Position numbers and translations under genes: made by a program. Positions 1-8,103 of a stretch of 64,000 nt of DNA are shown piece by piece. The notes under the pieces were generated by a model. The model had not been told where the DNA came from. It worked only from the letters and a program-made list of their open reading frames with translations, and did not search any database. The stretch comes from Paludibacter sp. (lineage in GTDB: Bacteria > Bacteroidota > Bacteroidia > Bacteroidales > Paludibacteraceae), in assembly GCA_028710415.1 (NCBI GenBank), contig JAQTUE010000017.1:1-64000 (forward strand), given 5' to 3'. Every line of letters begins with the position of its first letter. The stretch's first letter is position 1.

Positions 1-78
1 TAAACCTGATTGACTGAACTTTAAAATTAAAAAAAAGATAAAACCGTATTATTTAGAACATTAATTCTGAATTTTTAG

Positions 79-86
79 TAATTTTG
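79..86 (+). promoter_or_regulatory. Putative Bacteroidetes -7 box for the Ehr-like operon
   Basis: TAATTTTG fits the Bacteroidetes primary sigma factor consensus TAnnTTTG and lies 23 nt before the ATG of the first operon gene. No clear -33 TTTG element is seen at the usual distance, so the call rests on the -7 box and its position. Confidence 0.4.
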
Positions 87-109
87 TATTCCAAATAACA
101 AATACTTTC

Positions 110-2107
110 ATGGTTGAATTGATTAATCTGAGCTGGATCATAGCACTTCTGGCCATCATTGTCTTGCTTTTAGTTCCCACAAATATTAAAGCTCCGGTAG
201 CAGCTTTTGCAGTTGTTGCCAATGCAATCACCACAAGCTGGTTAGCCATTGCTGCATTGAGCGGACAACTTATCAGTTTTACTTTCGATGGAGGGATCAG
301 CATGGGCGATATCGTGATACGGATTGATGAGCTGTCGGCGTGGTTTATACTGATAATCAATTTCACCTGCGTCACCGGGGTTTTCTATGGCTCGGGGTAT
401 CTGAAGGCTTACGACAATCCGGCCAAAAAGCTTAGTCTGCATTGGATACTGTATGTCCTGTTCCAACTTTCGATGGTGTGGGTATGCATGATCCAGCATG
501 GATTGGTGTTCCTCATTGCCTGGGAAATCATGTCATTGTCCTCGATGATGCTGGTTATCTTCGATGCCAACAATCCAAAAACGATAAAAGCGGGTATCAA
601 TTACCTGGTTCAAATGCATATCAGCGTGGTTTTCCTGACCATTGGATTTGTATGGCTGTACTTTCAGACCGGTTCATTTAGCTTTGACGCATTCGTACAT
701 TACTTTGGAGCCAATAGCAATATCTGGTTATTTTTGGTGTTCTTTGTGGGGTTTGGACTCAAAGCGGGCTTTATCCCGTTGCACAGCTGGTTGCCTCACG
801 CCCACCCGGCTGCCCCATCACATGTGTCAGGCGTTATGTCCGGGGTGATAGTAAAACTTGGGATTTACGGGTTGTTCAGGGTGGCCTCGTACCTGAAAAG
901 CGATTACCTGGTATTGGGCGAAATATTGATTATCGTATCCGTACTGACAGGCTTGTACGGAATTATCAATGCAGCCGTTCACCGTGATTTTAAAAGGATG
1001 CTGGCTTATTGTACCATTGAAAACATAGGCATCATTGGTATCGGCATGGGCATCGGGTTAATCGGCCTTGGAAATAATGTGCCAATCCTGTATTACCTGG
1101 GTTTCGGGGGTGCCTTGCTGCATGTACTCAACCATTCGCTATTCAAATCGTTGCTGTTTTATTCGGCCGGATCGGTGTACCAGCAGACCCATACCCGCGA
1201 CATGGAAAAGCTGGGCGGACTGATAAAAAGCATGCCACGGACAGCCGTTTTGTTCCTGATAGGAGCCATTGCCATTGGCGGGATACCTCCATTTAACGGA
1301 TTCATATCGGAGTTCCTGATCTATAGCGGGTTGATTGAAGGGATCAAACTGCAGAGCATGACACAAATCATACTCATGCTGCTTACCTTTGCCGGATTAA
1401 GCATTATAGGGGGACTTTCCATACTTACTTTTACAAAAACCTTTGGTACCATCTTTCTGGGAACCCAACGGCAGGAGTTGCACCATAAACATCATGAAGT
1501 ATCGCGGATCATGTTGATCCCGCAATATGTCATTATCGTGATGATGATGAGTGTAGCCATCTTCCCGCAGGTTTATTTGCAGGTAATCGGGAACTTACTT
1601 TCCGGGCTTACCAAAAGCGCCGTGATACCCATGCCTGAGGAGTTTGCCGGTTACATTTCCATCATGCGAAGTATCAGCCTCTACTCCCTGCTTTTCATAG
1701 GAGTGATTGTTGTATTCTGGGGAATCAGGACGCTTACCATGCGTGGCAGGAACCAGGTCGTTGGAGCTACCTGGGGCTGTGGTTATACGGCGCCAACCAG
1801 CAGGATTCAGTATACCGGAAAGTCATTCTCAAAATCATTGAGCAAGATGTTTAACTTCCTGGTGATCGAACGGAAGCAATACGAAGAATTAAAACCCGGA
1901 GAGATATTCCCTGGGGACAAAAAATACACCTCACATTATCATGATTTCTTTGAATTACGGGTGATACGGGTAGTCACCAACCAGCTGGTATATGCTGCGA
2001 ATTATTTCAAATTTATCCAGAACGGGCGTATACAATCGTATGTGCTTTATGGAATTATATTTATCCTGAGCATTTTTATCCTGACTGTCTTTAATATTAT
2101 ATTATGA
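110..2107 (+). CDS. hyfB: HyfB-like proton-translocating membrane subunit (first of two)
   Basis: A 665-residue integral membrane protein of the NuoL/M/N, MrpA/D and HyfB antiporter family. It should form a proton (or cation) channel in the inner membrane. The family signature is present: a membrane Glu in AWEIMSLSSMM (about E139), a Lys in GLKAGFIPLHSWLP (about K218), the HSWLPHAHPAAPSHVSG loop and a second Lys near K249. The C-terminal part carries the HyfB hallmark GCGYTAPTSRIQYTG and ends with another membrane segment. It is the first gene of a seven-gene operon for a group 4 hydrogenase-like complex, and its stop overlaps the next start as ATGA. Family membership is clear; the ion and the partner reaction are inferred. 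Confidence 0.9.
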   Translation: MVELINLSWIIALLAIIVLLLVPTNIKAPVAAFAVVANAITTSWLAIAALSGQLISFTFDGGISMGDIVIRIDELSAWFILIINFTCVTGVFYGSGYLKAYDNPAKKLSLHWILYVLFQLSMVWVCMIQHGLVFLIAWEIMSLSSMMLVIFDANNPKTIKAGINYLVQMHISVVFLTIGFVWLYFQTGSFSFDAFVHYFGANSNIWLFLVFFVGFGLKAGFIPLHSWLPHAHPAAPSHVSGVMSGVIVKLGIYGLFRVASYLKSDYLVLGEILIIVSVLTGLYGIINAAVHRDFKRMLAYCTIENIGIIGIGMGIGLIGLGNNVPILYYLGFGGALLHVLNHSLFKSLLFYSAGSVYQQTHTRDMEKLGGLIKSMPRTAVLFLIGAIAIGGIPPFNGFISEFLIYSGLIEGIKLQSMTQIILMLLTFAGLSIIGGLSILTFTKTFGTIFLGTQRQELHHKHHEVSRIMLIPQYVIIVMMMSVAIFPQVYLQVIGNLLSGLTKSAVIPMPEEFAGYISIMRSISLYSLLFIGVIVVFWGIRTLTMRGRNQVVGATWGCGYTAPTSRIQYTGKSFSKSLSKMFNFLVIERKQYEELKPGEIFPGDKKYTSHYHDFFELRVIRVVTNQLVYAANYFKFIQNGRIQSYVLYGIIFILSIFILTVFNIIL

Positions 2108-4131
2108 CCTTTGTATTGGTATTTATACTGATTCCGCTCGTATGCATGTGCCTTATTCCTTTTGTGAAAATGAAAGGGAAAGCCATTGCTGTCTATGCAT
2201 CGGTCAGTGTAATTGCTATTCTTACAGGATATTTAGCTTTTCAGGGTTTAGCAGGTAATGATTTTGAACTCATACTTCCGGGGAGCCTGGTAAGCGGTCC
2301 CGTCAGGCTGCATATTGATGCCCTTTCGGGTTGGTTCATGCTGATCATCAACTTTGCATTCCTGACAGGAGGCTTCTATGGCATATTCTATATGAGGGCC
2401 TACATCAGCCAAAAGAAGAATTTAAACTTACATGGCATACTGTTTATACTACTCCATGCTTCACTGATAAGCCTTTGCGCCATTCAAAACAGTATTGTTT
2501 TCCTGGTTGCCTGGGAAATTATGGCATTATCGGCTTTCCTGAGCATCATCTTTGAGCATGAAAAGATTGCAACCGTCAGAGCCGGGATTAATTACCTGAT
2601 CCAGTCGCATGTGTCCATCCTGTTCCTGATGCTTGGATTTATTTGGGTAGCCGGCCAGACAGGGAGTTATGACTTCAGCGCCATACACAGTTATTCAATG
2701 ACACATTCAGGGGCGTTATCGTTGATGCTATACCTGTTCTTCTTTATTGGTTTTGCCATCAAGGCCGGGTTTGTACCTTTCCATACCTGGTTGCCCTATG
2801 CGCATCCGGCTGCACCCGCCCACATATCGGGGATCATGTCGGGGGTATTGATTAAAATCGGTATCTTTGGGATACTAAGAATGTTACTTCTTATCGATGT
2901 CGACTATACTCTGGTGGGTACCATTATACTGATCATGTCGGTAATCTCCGGAGTGTACGGGGTGATGCTGGCGATCCTGCAACACAACCTGAAGAAACTC
3001 CTGGCTTACCACAGCATTGAGAATATCGGGATTATCGGCATTGGCATCGGGCTGGGCTGTATCGGACTGGGGACTAATAATCCCGTACTTAGCTCGTTGG
3101 GCTTTGCAGGGGCACTGCTGCATACCCTGAATCATTCACTGTTCAAATCACTGTTGTTCTTTACTGCAGGGAATGTATACCAGGCTACCCACACACTGGA
3201 TATTGAGAAACTGGGAGGACTGGTAAAGAAAATGCCCCAGACAGCTATACTGTTTTTGATTGCAGCCATTGCCATATCGGGGATACCTCCGTTTAACGGG
3301 TTTATATCTGAATTTATATTGTATACGGGCCTTTACAACTGGATGCAACAGGCAGTAATCGGGACATTGGTGGGCAGTGCCTTTACTGTCATCGGACTGG
3401 TGATGATCGGCGGATTGGCCATGATGTGCTTTACAAAAGCATTCGGGGTAGTTTTTTTAGGAAATCCAAGGCATACGTTCCAGCATGAAGTCAGGGAAGT
3501 TTCTTTCCTGCAGATAGCACCTTTGTATTTCATAGCAGCCCTGATTGTATTCATAGGCTTGTTTCCGGGTATCTTCCTGGATCTGCTGGTAAAGCCGGTT
3601 CAACTTTTTACAGGAGTACGTCAGCTGCCCTTTGCCTCATTTCAGGGAAACGGTATCGAAGCACTCTTATCAGTTAGCCGGGCTAGTTGGTATTTGGTAA
3701 TAATGGTATTAATTCTGTTGGGAGTCAGAATGCTGGTCATGCGAAAAAGAACTGTCACTGTCCTGCCAACCTGGAATTGCGGGTATACTGCGCCAACAGC
3801 CAAAATACAATATACCGCCAGTTCATTTGTAAAGACCTACAGCCAGCTCTTTGGGATGGTGTTCCTGATCTTTAAGAAAGAGAAAGAAGCAGAAGGAATA
3901 TTCCCAACGACTGCACATTTGGAAACACGGCCGTATGATAAGATAGAGAAATGGCTGATCGATTATCCTATTACTAATTTGAAATTATTCTTAGGAAGGT
4001 TCCGGTTTGTACAGAACGGAAAATTGCAGTTTTATATCCTGTATGGAATCCTGTTTATCATTTCGATTATCAGTATTCCGATATTGTATGATAAGGTAAT
4101 GCAATTTATTGAGTTTTTAAAAGCGTTATAA
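2104..4131 (+). CDS. hyfB: HyfB-like proton-translocating membrane subunit (second of two)
   Basis: A 675-residue paralogue of the preceding gene, colinear with it over its whole length. It keeps the membrane Glu (AWEIMALSAFL, about E138), the Lys of AIKAGFVPFHTWLP (about K220), the PYAHPAAPAHISG loop and the C-terminal NCGYTAPTAKIQYTA motif. The start overlaps the upstream stop by 4 nt (ATGA), which implies translational coupling and near-equal amounts of both proteins. The pair most likely arose by tandem duplication, giving the complex an extra antiporter-type subunit. A 363-nt repeat-bearing spacer separates it from hyfC. Confidence 0.9.
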   Translation: MTFVLVFILIPLVCMCLIPFVKMKGKAIAVYASVSVIAILTGYLAFQGLAGNDFELILPGSLVSGPVRLHIDALSGWFMLIINFAFLTGGFYGIFYMRAYISQKKNLNLHGILFILLHASLISLCAIQNSIVFLVAWEIMALSAFLSIIFEHEKIATVRAGINYLIQSHVSILFLMLGFIWVAGQTGSYDFSAIHSYSMTHSGALSLMLYLFFFIGFAIKAGFVPFHTWLPYAHPAAPAHISGIMSGVLIKIGIFGILRMLLLIDVDYTLVGTIILIMSVISGVYGVMLAILQHNLKKLLAYHSIENIGIIGIGIGLGCIGLGTNNPVLSSLGFAGALLHTLNHSLFKSLLFFTAGNVYQATHTLDIEKLGGLVKKMPQTAILFLIAAIAISGIPPFNGFISEFILYTGLYNWMQQAVIGTLVGSAFTVIGLVMIGGLAMMCFTKAFGVVFLGNPRHTFQHEVREVSFLQIAPLYFIAALIVFIGLFPGIFLDLLVKPVQLFTGVRQLPFASFQGNGIEALLSVSRASWYLVIMVLILLGVRMLVMRKRTVTVLPTWNCGYTAPTAKIQYTASSFVKTYSQLFGMVFLIFKKEKEAEGIFPTTAHLETRPYDKIEKWLIDYPITNLKLFLGRFRFVQNGKLQFYILYGILFIISIISIPILYDKVMQFIEFLKAL

Positions 4132-4145
4132 CCTCACCCCCTGCC

Positions 4146-4165
4146 CCCTCTCCTTGAGGAGAGGG
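4146..4165. repeat. Hairpin CCCTCTCC/GGAGAGGG after hyfB-2
   Basis: A perfect 8-bp inverted repeat (CCCTCTCC, loop TTGA, GGAGAGGG) starts 15 nt after the second hyfB stop. No T-run follows, so it is not a standard terminator. It may stabilise or punctuate the long operon mRNA, or be a dispersed repeat element. Confidence 0.55.
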
Positions 4166-4276
4166 TGTTAGAGCACAGGGTTGCAGAAGTTTTATTTAAA
4201 ACAAAAAGACACTTTTAATTTGCTATTATAGTATGTTTAAGTAATTGAAAATATTTAATGATATATTTTGAGTTTT

Positions 4277-4385
4277 GACCCCCTAACCCCCAAAGGGGGC
4301 ATAAAGACGCAGTATTTGAATAATTGATAATACTAAATCGCTCCTGAAGATGCACTCTTACGCCCCCTTTGGGGGTCGGGGGGTC
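4277..4385. repeat. Paired inverted element with CCCCCAAAGGGGG cores (copy A)
   Basis: Two 24-nt arms, 4277-4300 and 4362-4385, are reverse complements apart from two bases. Each arm contains its own small palindrome (CCCCCAAAGGGGG or CCCCCTTTGGGGG), and a 61-nt AT-rich spacer separates them. Related pairs occur at 6325-6503 and 56763-56867. The layout suggests a small non-coding mobile or REP-type element sitting between hyfB and hyfC. Confidence 0.8.
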
Positions 4386-4494
4386 AGGAATTAAATAGTT
4401 GCAATAATAGTCAGCTTATATATTTAATAAACATATCAATATTTATTACTGATTACTTAAAAGAAAAACTAACAAACATATAAACAACAATAAT

Positions 4495-5400
4495 ATGCTG
4501 AGTTTACTATTGATCATCTTAGCCGCCACATTTTTTACCGGTATCATTATCCGCACGAAAAGCATTGCTTCGGGGCGTAAGGGACCCGGGATATTTCAGC
4601 CACTCAGGGATGTGATGCGTCTGTTCAAAAAGGGAGCTGTGTACAGCGAGACATCAAGTTTTGTATTTCGAATAGCTCCCACGATCTATTTTTCTTCGGT
4701 ATTTGTAGCCATGCTGGTAGTGCCGTTCGGACAATCGAAAGGACTTATCAGCTTTAACGGCGACTTTATCTTCTTTGCCTACGTACTGGGACTGGGCAAG
4801 TTCTTTAGCATCATTGGCGCCATGGATACAGGTAGCAGTTTCGAAGGCATGGGTGCAAGCCGTGAAGCCCTCTATTCCATGTTTGCGGAGCCGGCCTTTT
4901 TTATCCTCATGGGGTCGTTGGCATTAATGACCGGACATACTTCATTCCAGGAGATATTTTCAACACTGCACCTGGGATCGTCGATTACCTATGCGTTGGG
5001 GGTATTGGCTGCCTTTGTATTCTTAATGATTGCTATGATTGAAAACAGCCGCATGCCGATTGATGATCCAAAGACTCACCTGGAGCTCACCATGGTACAC
5101 GAAGTAATGATCCTGGACAACAGCGGCTTTGACCTGGGCCTGATATTGACAGCCGGATACCTGAAGTTTGCAGTCTATGGGGCGATTATCTTTAACCTGT
5201 TCAGCGGATCAATCGCTTACGAATATGCCATACCGTTATTCTTTGTCATGCAGGCTTTCCTGGCAATTGTTGTGGGAATGATTGAATCGTTTATGGCACG
5301 TTCGAGGATGAACCACAATGCACAGTTTATTGTAGTGCTTTCGTCGGTGGCAATACTTATATTCTTTGGGGCATTGCTGGTATCGGGGAAATTTATTTAG
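4495..5400 (+). CDS. hyfC: HyfC/NuoH-like membrane anchor subunit
   Basis: A 301-residue membrane protein of the NuoH/HyfC/HycD family, which anchors the peripheral NuoD/NuoB-like module to the membrane antiporter subunits. The conserved cytoplasmic loop ENSRMPIDDPKTHLELTMVHEVM (begins at about residue 183) is intact; in complex I the matching loop lines the quinone and proton pathway. Length is normal for the family. Spacers of 363 nt before and 291 nt after the gene are long for one operon and are filled with repeats, but gene order and orientation match hyf-type operons. Confidence 0.9.
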   Translation: MLSLLLIILAATFFTGIIIRTKSIASGRKGPGIFQPLRDVMRLFKKGAVYSETSSFVFRIAPTIYFSSVFVAMLVVPFGQSKGLISFNGDFIFFAYVLGLGKFFSIIGAMDTGSSFEGMGASREALYSMFAEPAFFILMGSLALMTGHTSFQEIFSTLHLGSSITYALGVLAAFVFLMIAMIENSRMPIDDPKTHLELTMVHEVMILDNSGFDLGLILTAGYLKFAVYGAIIFNLFSGSIAYEYAIPLFFVMQAFLAIVVGMIESFMARSRMNHNAQFIVVLSSVAILIFFGALLVSGKFI

Positions 5401-5419
5401 AAGTTTGAGTGAAGAATAA

Positions 5420-5568
5420 AAAACCGAACCACAATAGACACATAGTACACAATAAAAAAAGTACTTAATAGTGAATACAATACGGTTACTTAGGAAAAGA
5501 ACAGCAAGATAATTGAAAGCATTATTTCTATTGTGTTCTTCTATTGTGCCTATTGTGGTTAGGTTTTA
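5420..5568. repeat. Imperfect inverted repeat in the hyfC-hyfE spacer
   Basis: The left arm (5420-5456, containing ACCACAATAGACACATAG) pairs imperfectly with the right arm (5527-5568, containing CTATTGTGCCTATTGTGGTT). Arms of about 37-42 nt face each other across about 70 nt. This is the same two-armed layout as the CCCC/GGGG elements but with unrelated sequence. Confidence 0.6.
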
Positions 5569-5592
5569 TTTTTCAAAGCAGCATTAATAAGA

Positions 5593-5617
5593 ATTCTTGG
5601 GACAGTGTCCCAAGAAT
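5593..5617. repeat. Perfect 12-bp-arm palindrome (TTGGGACA-G-TGTCCCAA core)
   Basis: A perfect palindrome with 12-bp arms around one central G, 75 nt before the hyfE start. It could be an operator, an mRNA hairpin or a short dispersed repeat. No T-run follows, so it is not a typical terminator. Confidence 0.65.
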
Positions 5618-5691
5618 CAAAAACTAATATATTTAAAGGTTTACATTTAAAATCTGACCTTTCAGAATTAATAATTTAAAATTAAGAACTT

Positions 5692-6324
5692 ATGTTACAC
5701 GTACTACTTATAGTTTTTCTGATTACGCTGTTTTACATAGCCATTGCGAACCGCATGACGACCTATGTGAATGTGCTGGCTTTGCAGGGTATACTGCTTT
5801 TCTTTGTGGCATTCCTGGAGCTGAAACATATCAACACGGTCAACCTGATATTAATCCTGTTGGAAACCATCATTTTTAAGTCGATAGCTGTACCCGTATT
5901 TTTAAAATATGTACTGAAGCGGAACCATATTACCAGGGAAGCGGAACCCTATCTGCCAAATTTCGTATCGCTGATCATTACAACAGTAATTGTTGTGACT
6001 ACTATCCTGCTTTCGAAAACTATGGAAGAAAGCTACCTGGATAAAATGTATTTTGTAGTTGCCCTGTCGACTTTGTTTACCGGACTTTACTTTATTGCCA
6101 CACGCCGGAAGATCATAACTCACGTGATGGGATATTTAATAATAGAAAATGGTGTATTTGTACTTTCACTGGCAGTAGGGAATGAAATGCCCATGTTGGT
6201 GAACCTGGGTATTATGCTCGATATTTTTGCCAGTGTGCTTATACTGGGGATCTTCCTGAATAAGATCGGGGATGTATTTAAAGATATTGATGTAAACCAA
6301 CTTACAAACCTCAAAGACTATTAA
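5692..6324 (+). CDS. hyfE: HyfE-like membrane subunit
   Basis: A 210-residue, highly hydrophobic protein with several predicted membrane segments, matching HyfE of hydrogenase-4-type complexes (related to NuoK/MrpC). The conserved end NLGIMLDIFASVLILGIF, followed by a soluble tail ending LTNLKDY, is typical. It lies between hyfC and hyfF as in canonical hyf operons and probably helps form the proton channel between the antiporter subunits and the anchor. Assignment relies on size, hydrophobicity, end motif and gene order. Confidence 0.82.
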   Translation: MLHVLLIVFLITLFYIAIANRMTTYVNVLALQGILLFFVAFLELKHINTVNLILILLETIIFKSIAVPVFLKYVLKRNHITREAEPYLPNFVSLIITTVIVVTTILLSKTMEESYLDKMYFVVALSTLFTGLYFIATRRKIITHVMGYLIIENGVFVLSLAVGNEMPMLVNLGIMLDIFASVLILGIFLNKIGDVFKDIDVNQLTNLKDY

Positions 6325-6503
6325 GGACCCCTAAATCCCCTAAAGGGGACTTTAAGACCAAGTTTATATATGTGTATATTAAGAACTAAATTACGAACCA
6401 ATTAACTTTGAAATAAGATATTTTTTATCTGCAAAGAACAAAGACTTTCAAAATTAAAATATAAAGAAATACTAACTTAGTTCCCCTTTAGGGGCTAGGG
6501 GTC
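6325..6503. repeat. Paired inverted element with CCCCTAAAGGGG cores (copy B)
   Basis: The left arm at 6325-6350 (TCCCCTAAAGGGGAC core) and the right arm at 6480-6503 (TTCCCCTTTAGGGGC core) are imperfect reverse complements about 130 nt apart. They almost fill the 199-nt hyfE-hyfF spacer, with the left arm starting right after the hyfE stop codon. Same family as 4277-4385 and 56763-56867. Confidence 0.75.
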
Positions 6504-6523
6504 ATCAAACAATAAGCAATTTT

Positions 6524-7954
6524 ATGATAGAAATATATTTAATAGGATCGATAGGGATAGGGACAGGGATATTCTTCAACAGGGGGAAAGTGCTGAACTA
6601 CTCGTTGATTTGGTTGTTCATTGCGCTGCAGTGTGCATTCACCATTTATGCGTGTATGAATTACAACCAGACGGAAGCAACTTATTTCACGTTCGACTCC
6701 CTGGGGATCATCATGTTGCTCACAGCTACAATTATCGCTATCCCCGCGGTGATACACAGCCATATTTACCTTGAGGAGAGCGAGGAAGGGACACCACGAT
6801 CACGATCGGTCTATTTTGGGGCGTTGACACTGCTGATTACAGCGGTCAGTGCTGCCTACCTGGCCAATCATATTGCCGTGGTATGGATCTTTACTGAAAT
6901 AACTACCCTGAGTGCTTCGGCTTTGATCTATCACCACCGGAATAAACTGGCACTGGAAGGTACCTGGAAATATGTGTTTATCTGCGCTATCAGCATTACG
7001 TTTGTATTTATCGGGATCCTATTTTTAAGCCTCTCGTTTGCCAAGGCAGGGTCGGATGATTTATCGTACAAGAACTTATTATCGCATAGTTCGATTTTGA
7101 ACCTATCCTGGTTAAGGCTGGCATTCTTATTTATATTTACCGGGTTTACCGCCAAGCTGGGACTATTCCCCATGTTTACAGCCGGGGTAGATGCAAAGGA
7201 TAAAGCTCCGGGTCCTGCTGCTGCCTTACTTTCGAGTATCGTGATGTGCATGGGCTTTGTGGGGATATTCCGTATTTACATTGTGATGGCTAATACTCCG
7301 TTGCTTCATTGGGCTAGCCTGGTAGTTGGCATTGCAGCATTCCTATCGTTGTTCATTGCTGCAGTATACATGATCAAGGTGAAAAACATCAAGCGTATGA
7401 TGGCATACTCAAGTGTGGAACATATGGGCCTGGTGATGCTGGGTATTGCAGCCGGGGGAATCGGGTATTATGCAGCCATACTTCACATTGTGCTCCATGC
7501 ATTTGTGAAGTCCAGCTTTTTCTTCCAATACAATCAAATATACCGGATATTTAAGAATAAAAACATCTATCTGCTGGGGAATTATTTCAAATACAACACC
7601 ACAGGAGCTATTGTGGTGCTGTTGGCATTTATCAGTGTTACAGCCATGCCACCTTCGGGAATGTTTGTCAGTGAGTTTCTGATATTCAGGTCACTATTCG
7701 AATCGAACCAACTGATATTGCTGTTGGTTGTATTGTTGTTGCTTACACTGATCATCTGGGCATTTGCCAGGAATATATTCAAGATATTGTTTATCCCGGC
7801 AGTAAATTTTGACGAGTCAACTGTACCGACCGTAAGCCCATGGAGATCGGTATCCCAGTTTATACTGATTGGTGGTGCAGCTTACCTGGGACTAAATCCA
7901 CCACTTATTTTTGTGGATCTGATAAAGAGCAGTATTATGTTGCTGCCACATTGA
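6524..7954 (+). CDS. hyfF: HyfF-like antiporter subunit
   Basis: A 476-residue membrane protein of the HyfF/NuoN/MrpD branch. Key residues of the antiporter fold are visible: Glu in FTEITTLSAS (about E125), Lys in FTAKLGLFPMF (about K211), then KDKAPGPAAALLSS and the MAYSSVEHMG helix. The loop that reads HSWLPHAHPAAP in the HyfB proteins here reads LFPMFTAGVDAKDKAPGP, as is usual for HyfF. It is the third antiporter-type subunit of the complex and sits just before the soluble catalytic-like genes. Confidence 0.88.
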   Translation: MIEIYLIGSIGIGTGIFFNRGKVLNYSLIWLFIALQCAFTIYACMNYNQTEATYFTFDSLGIIMLLTATIIAIPAVIHSHIYLEESEEGTPRSRSVYFGALTLLITAVSAAYLANHIAVVWIFTEITTLSASALIYHHRNKLALEGTWKYVFICAISITFVFIGILFLSLSFAKAGSDDLSYKNLLSHSSILNLSWLRLAFLFIFTGFTAKLGLFPMFTAGVDAKDKAPGPAAALLSSIVMCMGFVGIFRIYIVMANTPLLHWASLVVGIAAFLSLFIAAVYMIKVKNIKRMMAYSSVEHMGLVMLGIAAGGIGYYAAILHIVLHAFVKSSFFFQYNQIYRIFKNKNIYLLGNYFKYNTTGAIVVLLAFISVTAMPPSGMFVSEFLIFRSLFESNQLILLLVVLLLLTLIIWAFARNIFKILFIPAVNFDESTVPTVSPWRSVSQFILIGGAAYLGLNPPLIFVDLIKSSIMLLPH

Positions 7955-7962
7955 TTAGTAGG

Positions 7963-8093
7963 TAGTAGGTAGTGGGTAGTAAGTAGTGGTTAGTAGGTAG
8001 TAAGTAGAAAAAAACACAGATCAATAAACAATACCGAAGAACGCGGAACCTTTCAAACATCAAACCTTTCAAACATCAAACTTTTCAAACGAT
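7963..8093. repeat. Simple repeat tracts GTAGTAG and CTTTCAAACAT
   Basis: The hyfF-hyfG spacer holds two degenerate tandem tracts: about seven copies of a GTAGTAGGTA-like unit (roughly 7963-8007) and three to four copies of TTTCAAAC(AT) (roughly 8048-8091). The second tract is the reverse complement of the GTTTGAA tracts near 17.69-17.74 kb and 31.44-31.51 kb. Confidence 0.7.
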
Positions 8094-8103
8094 TAAAACG
8101 AAT

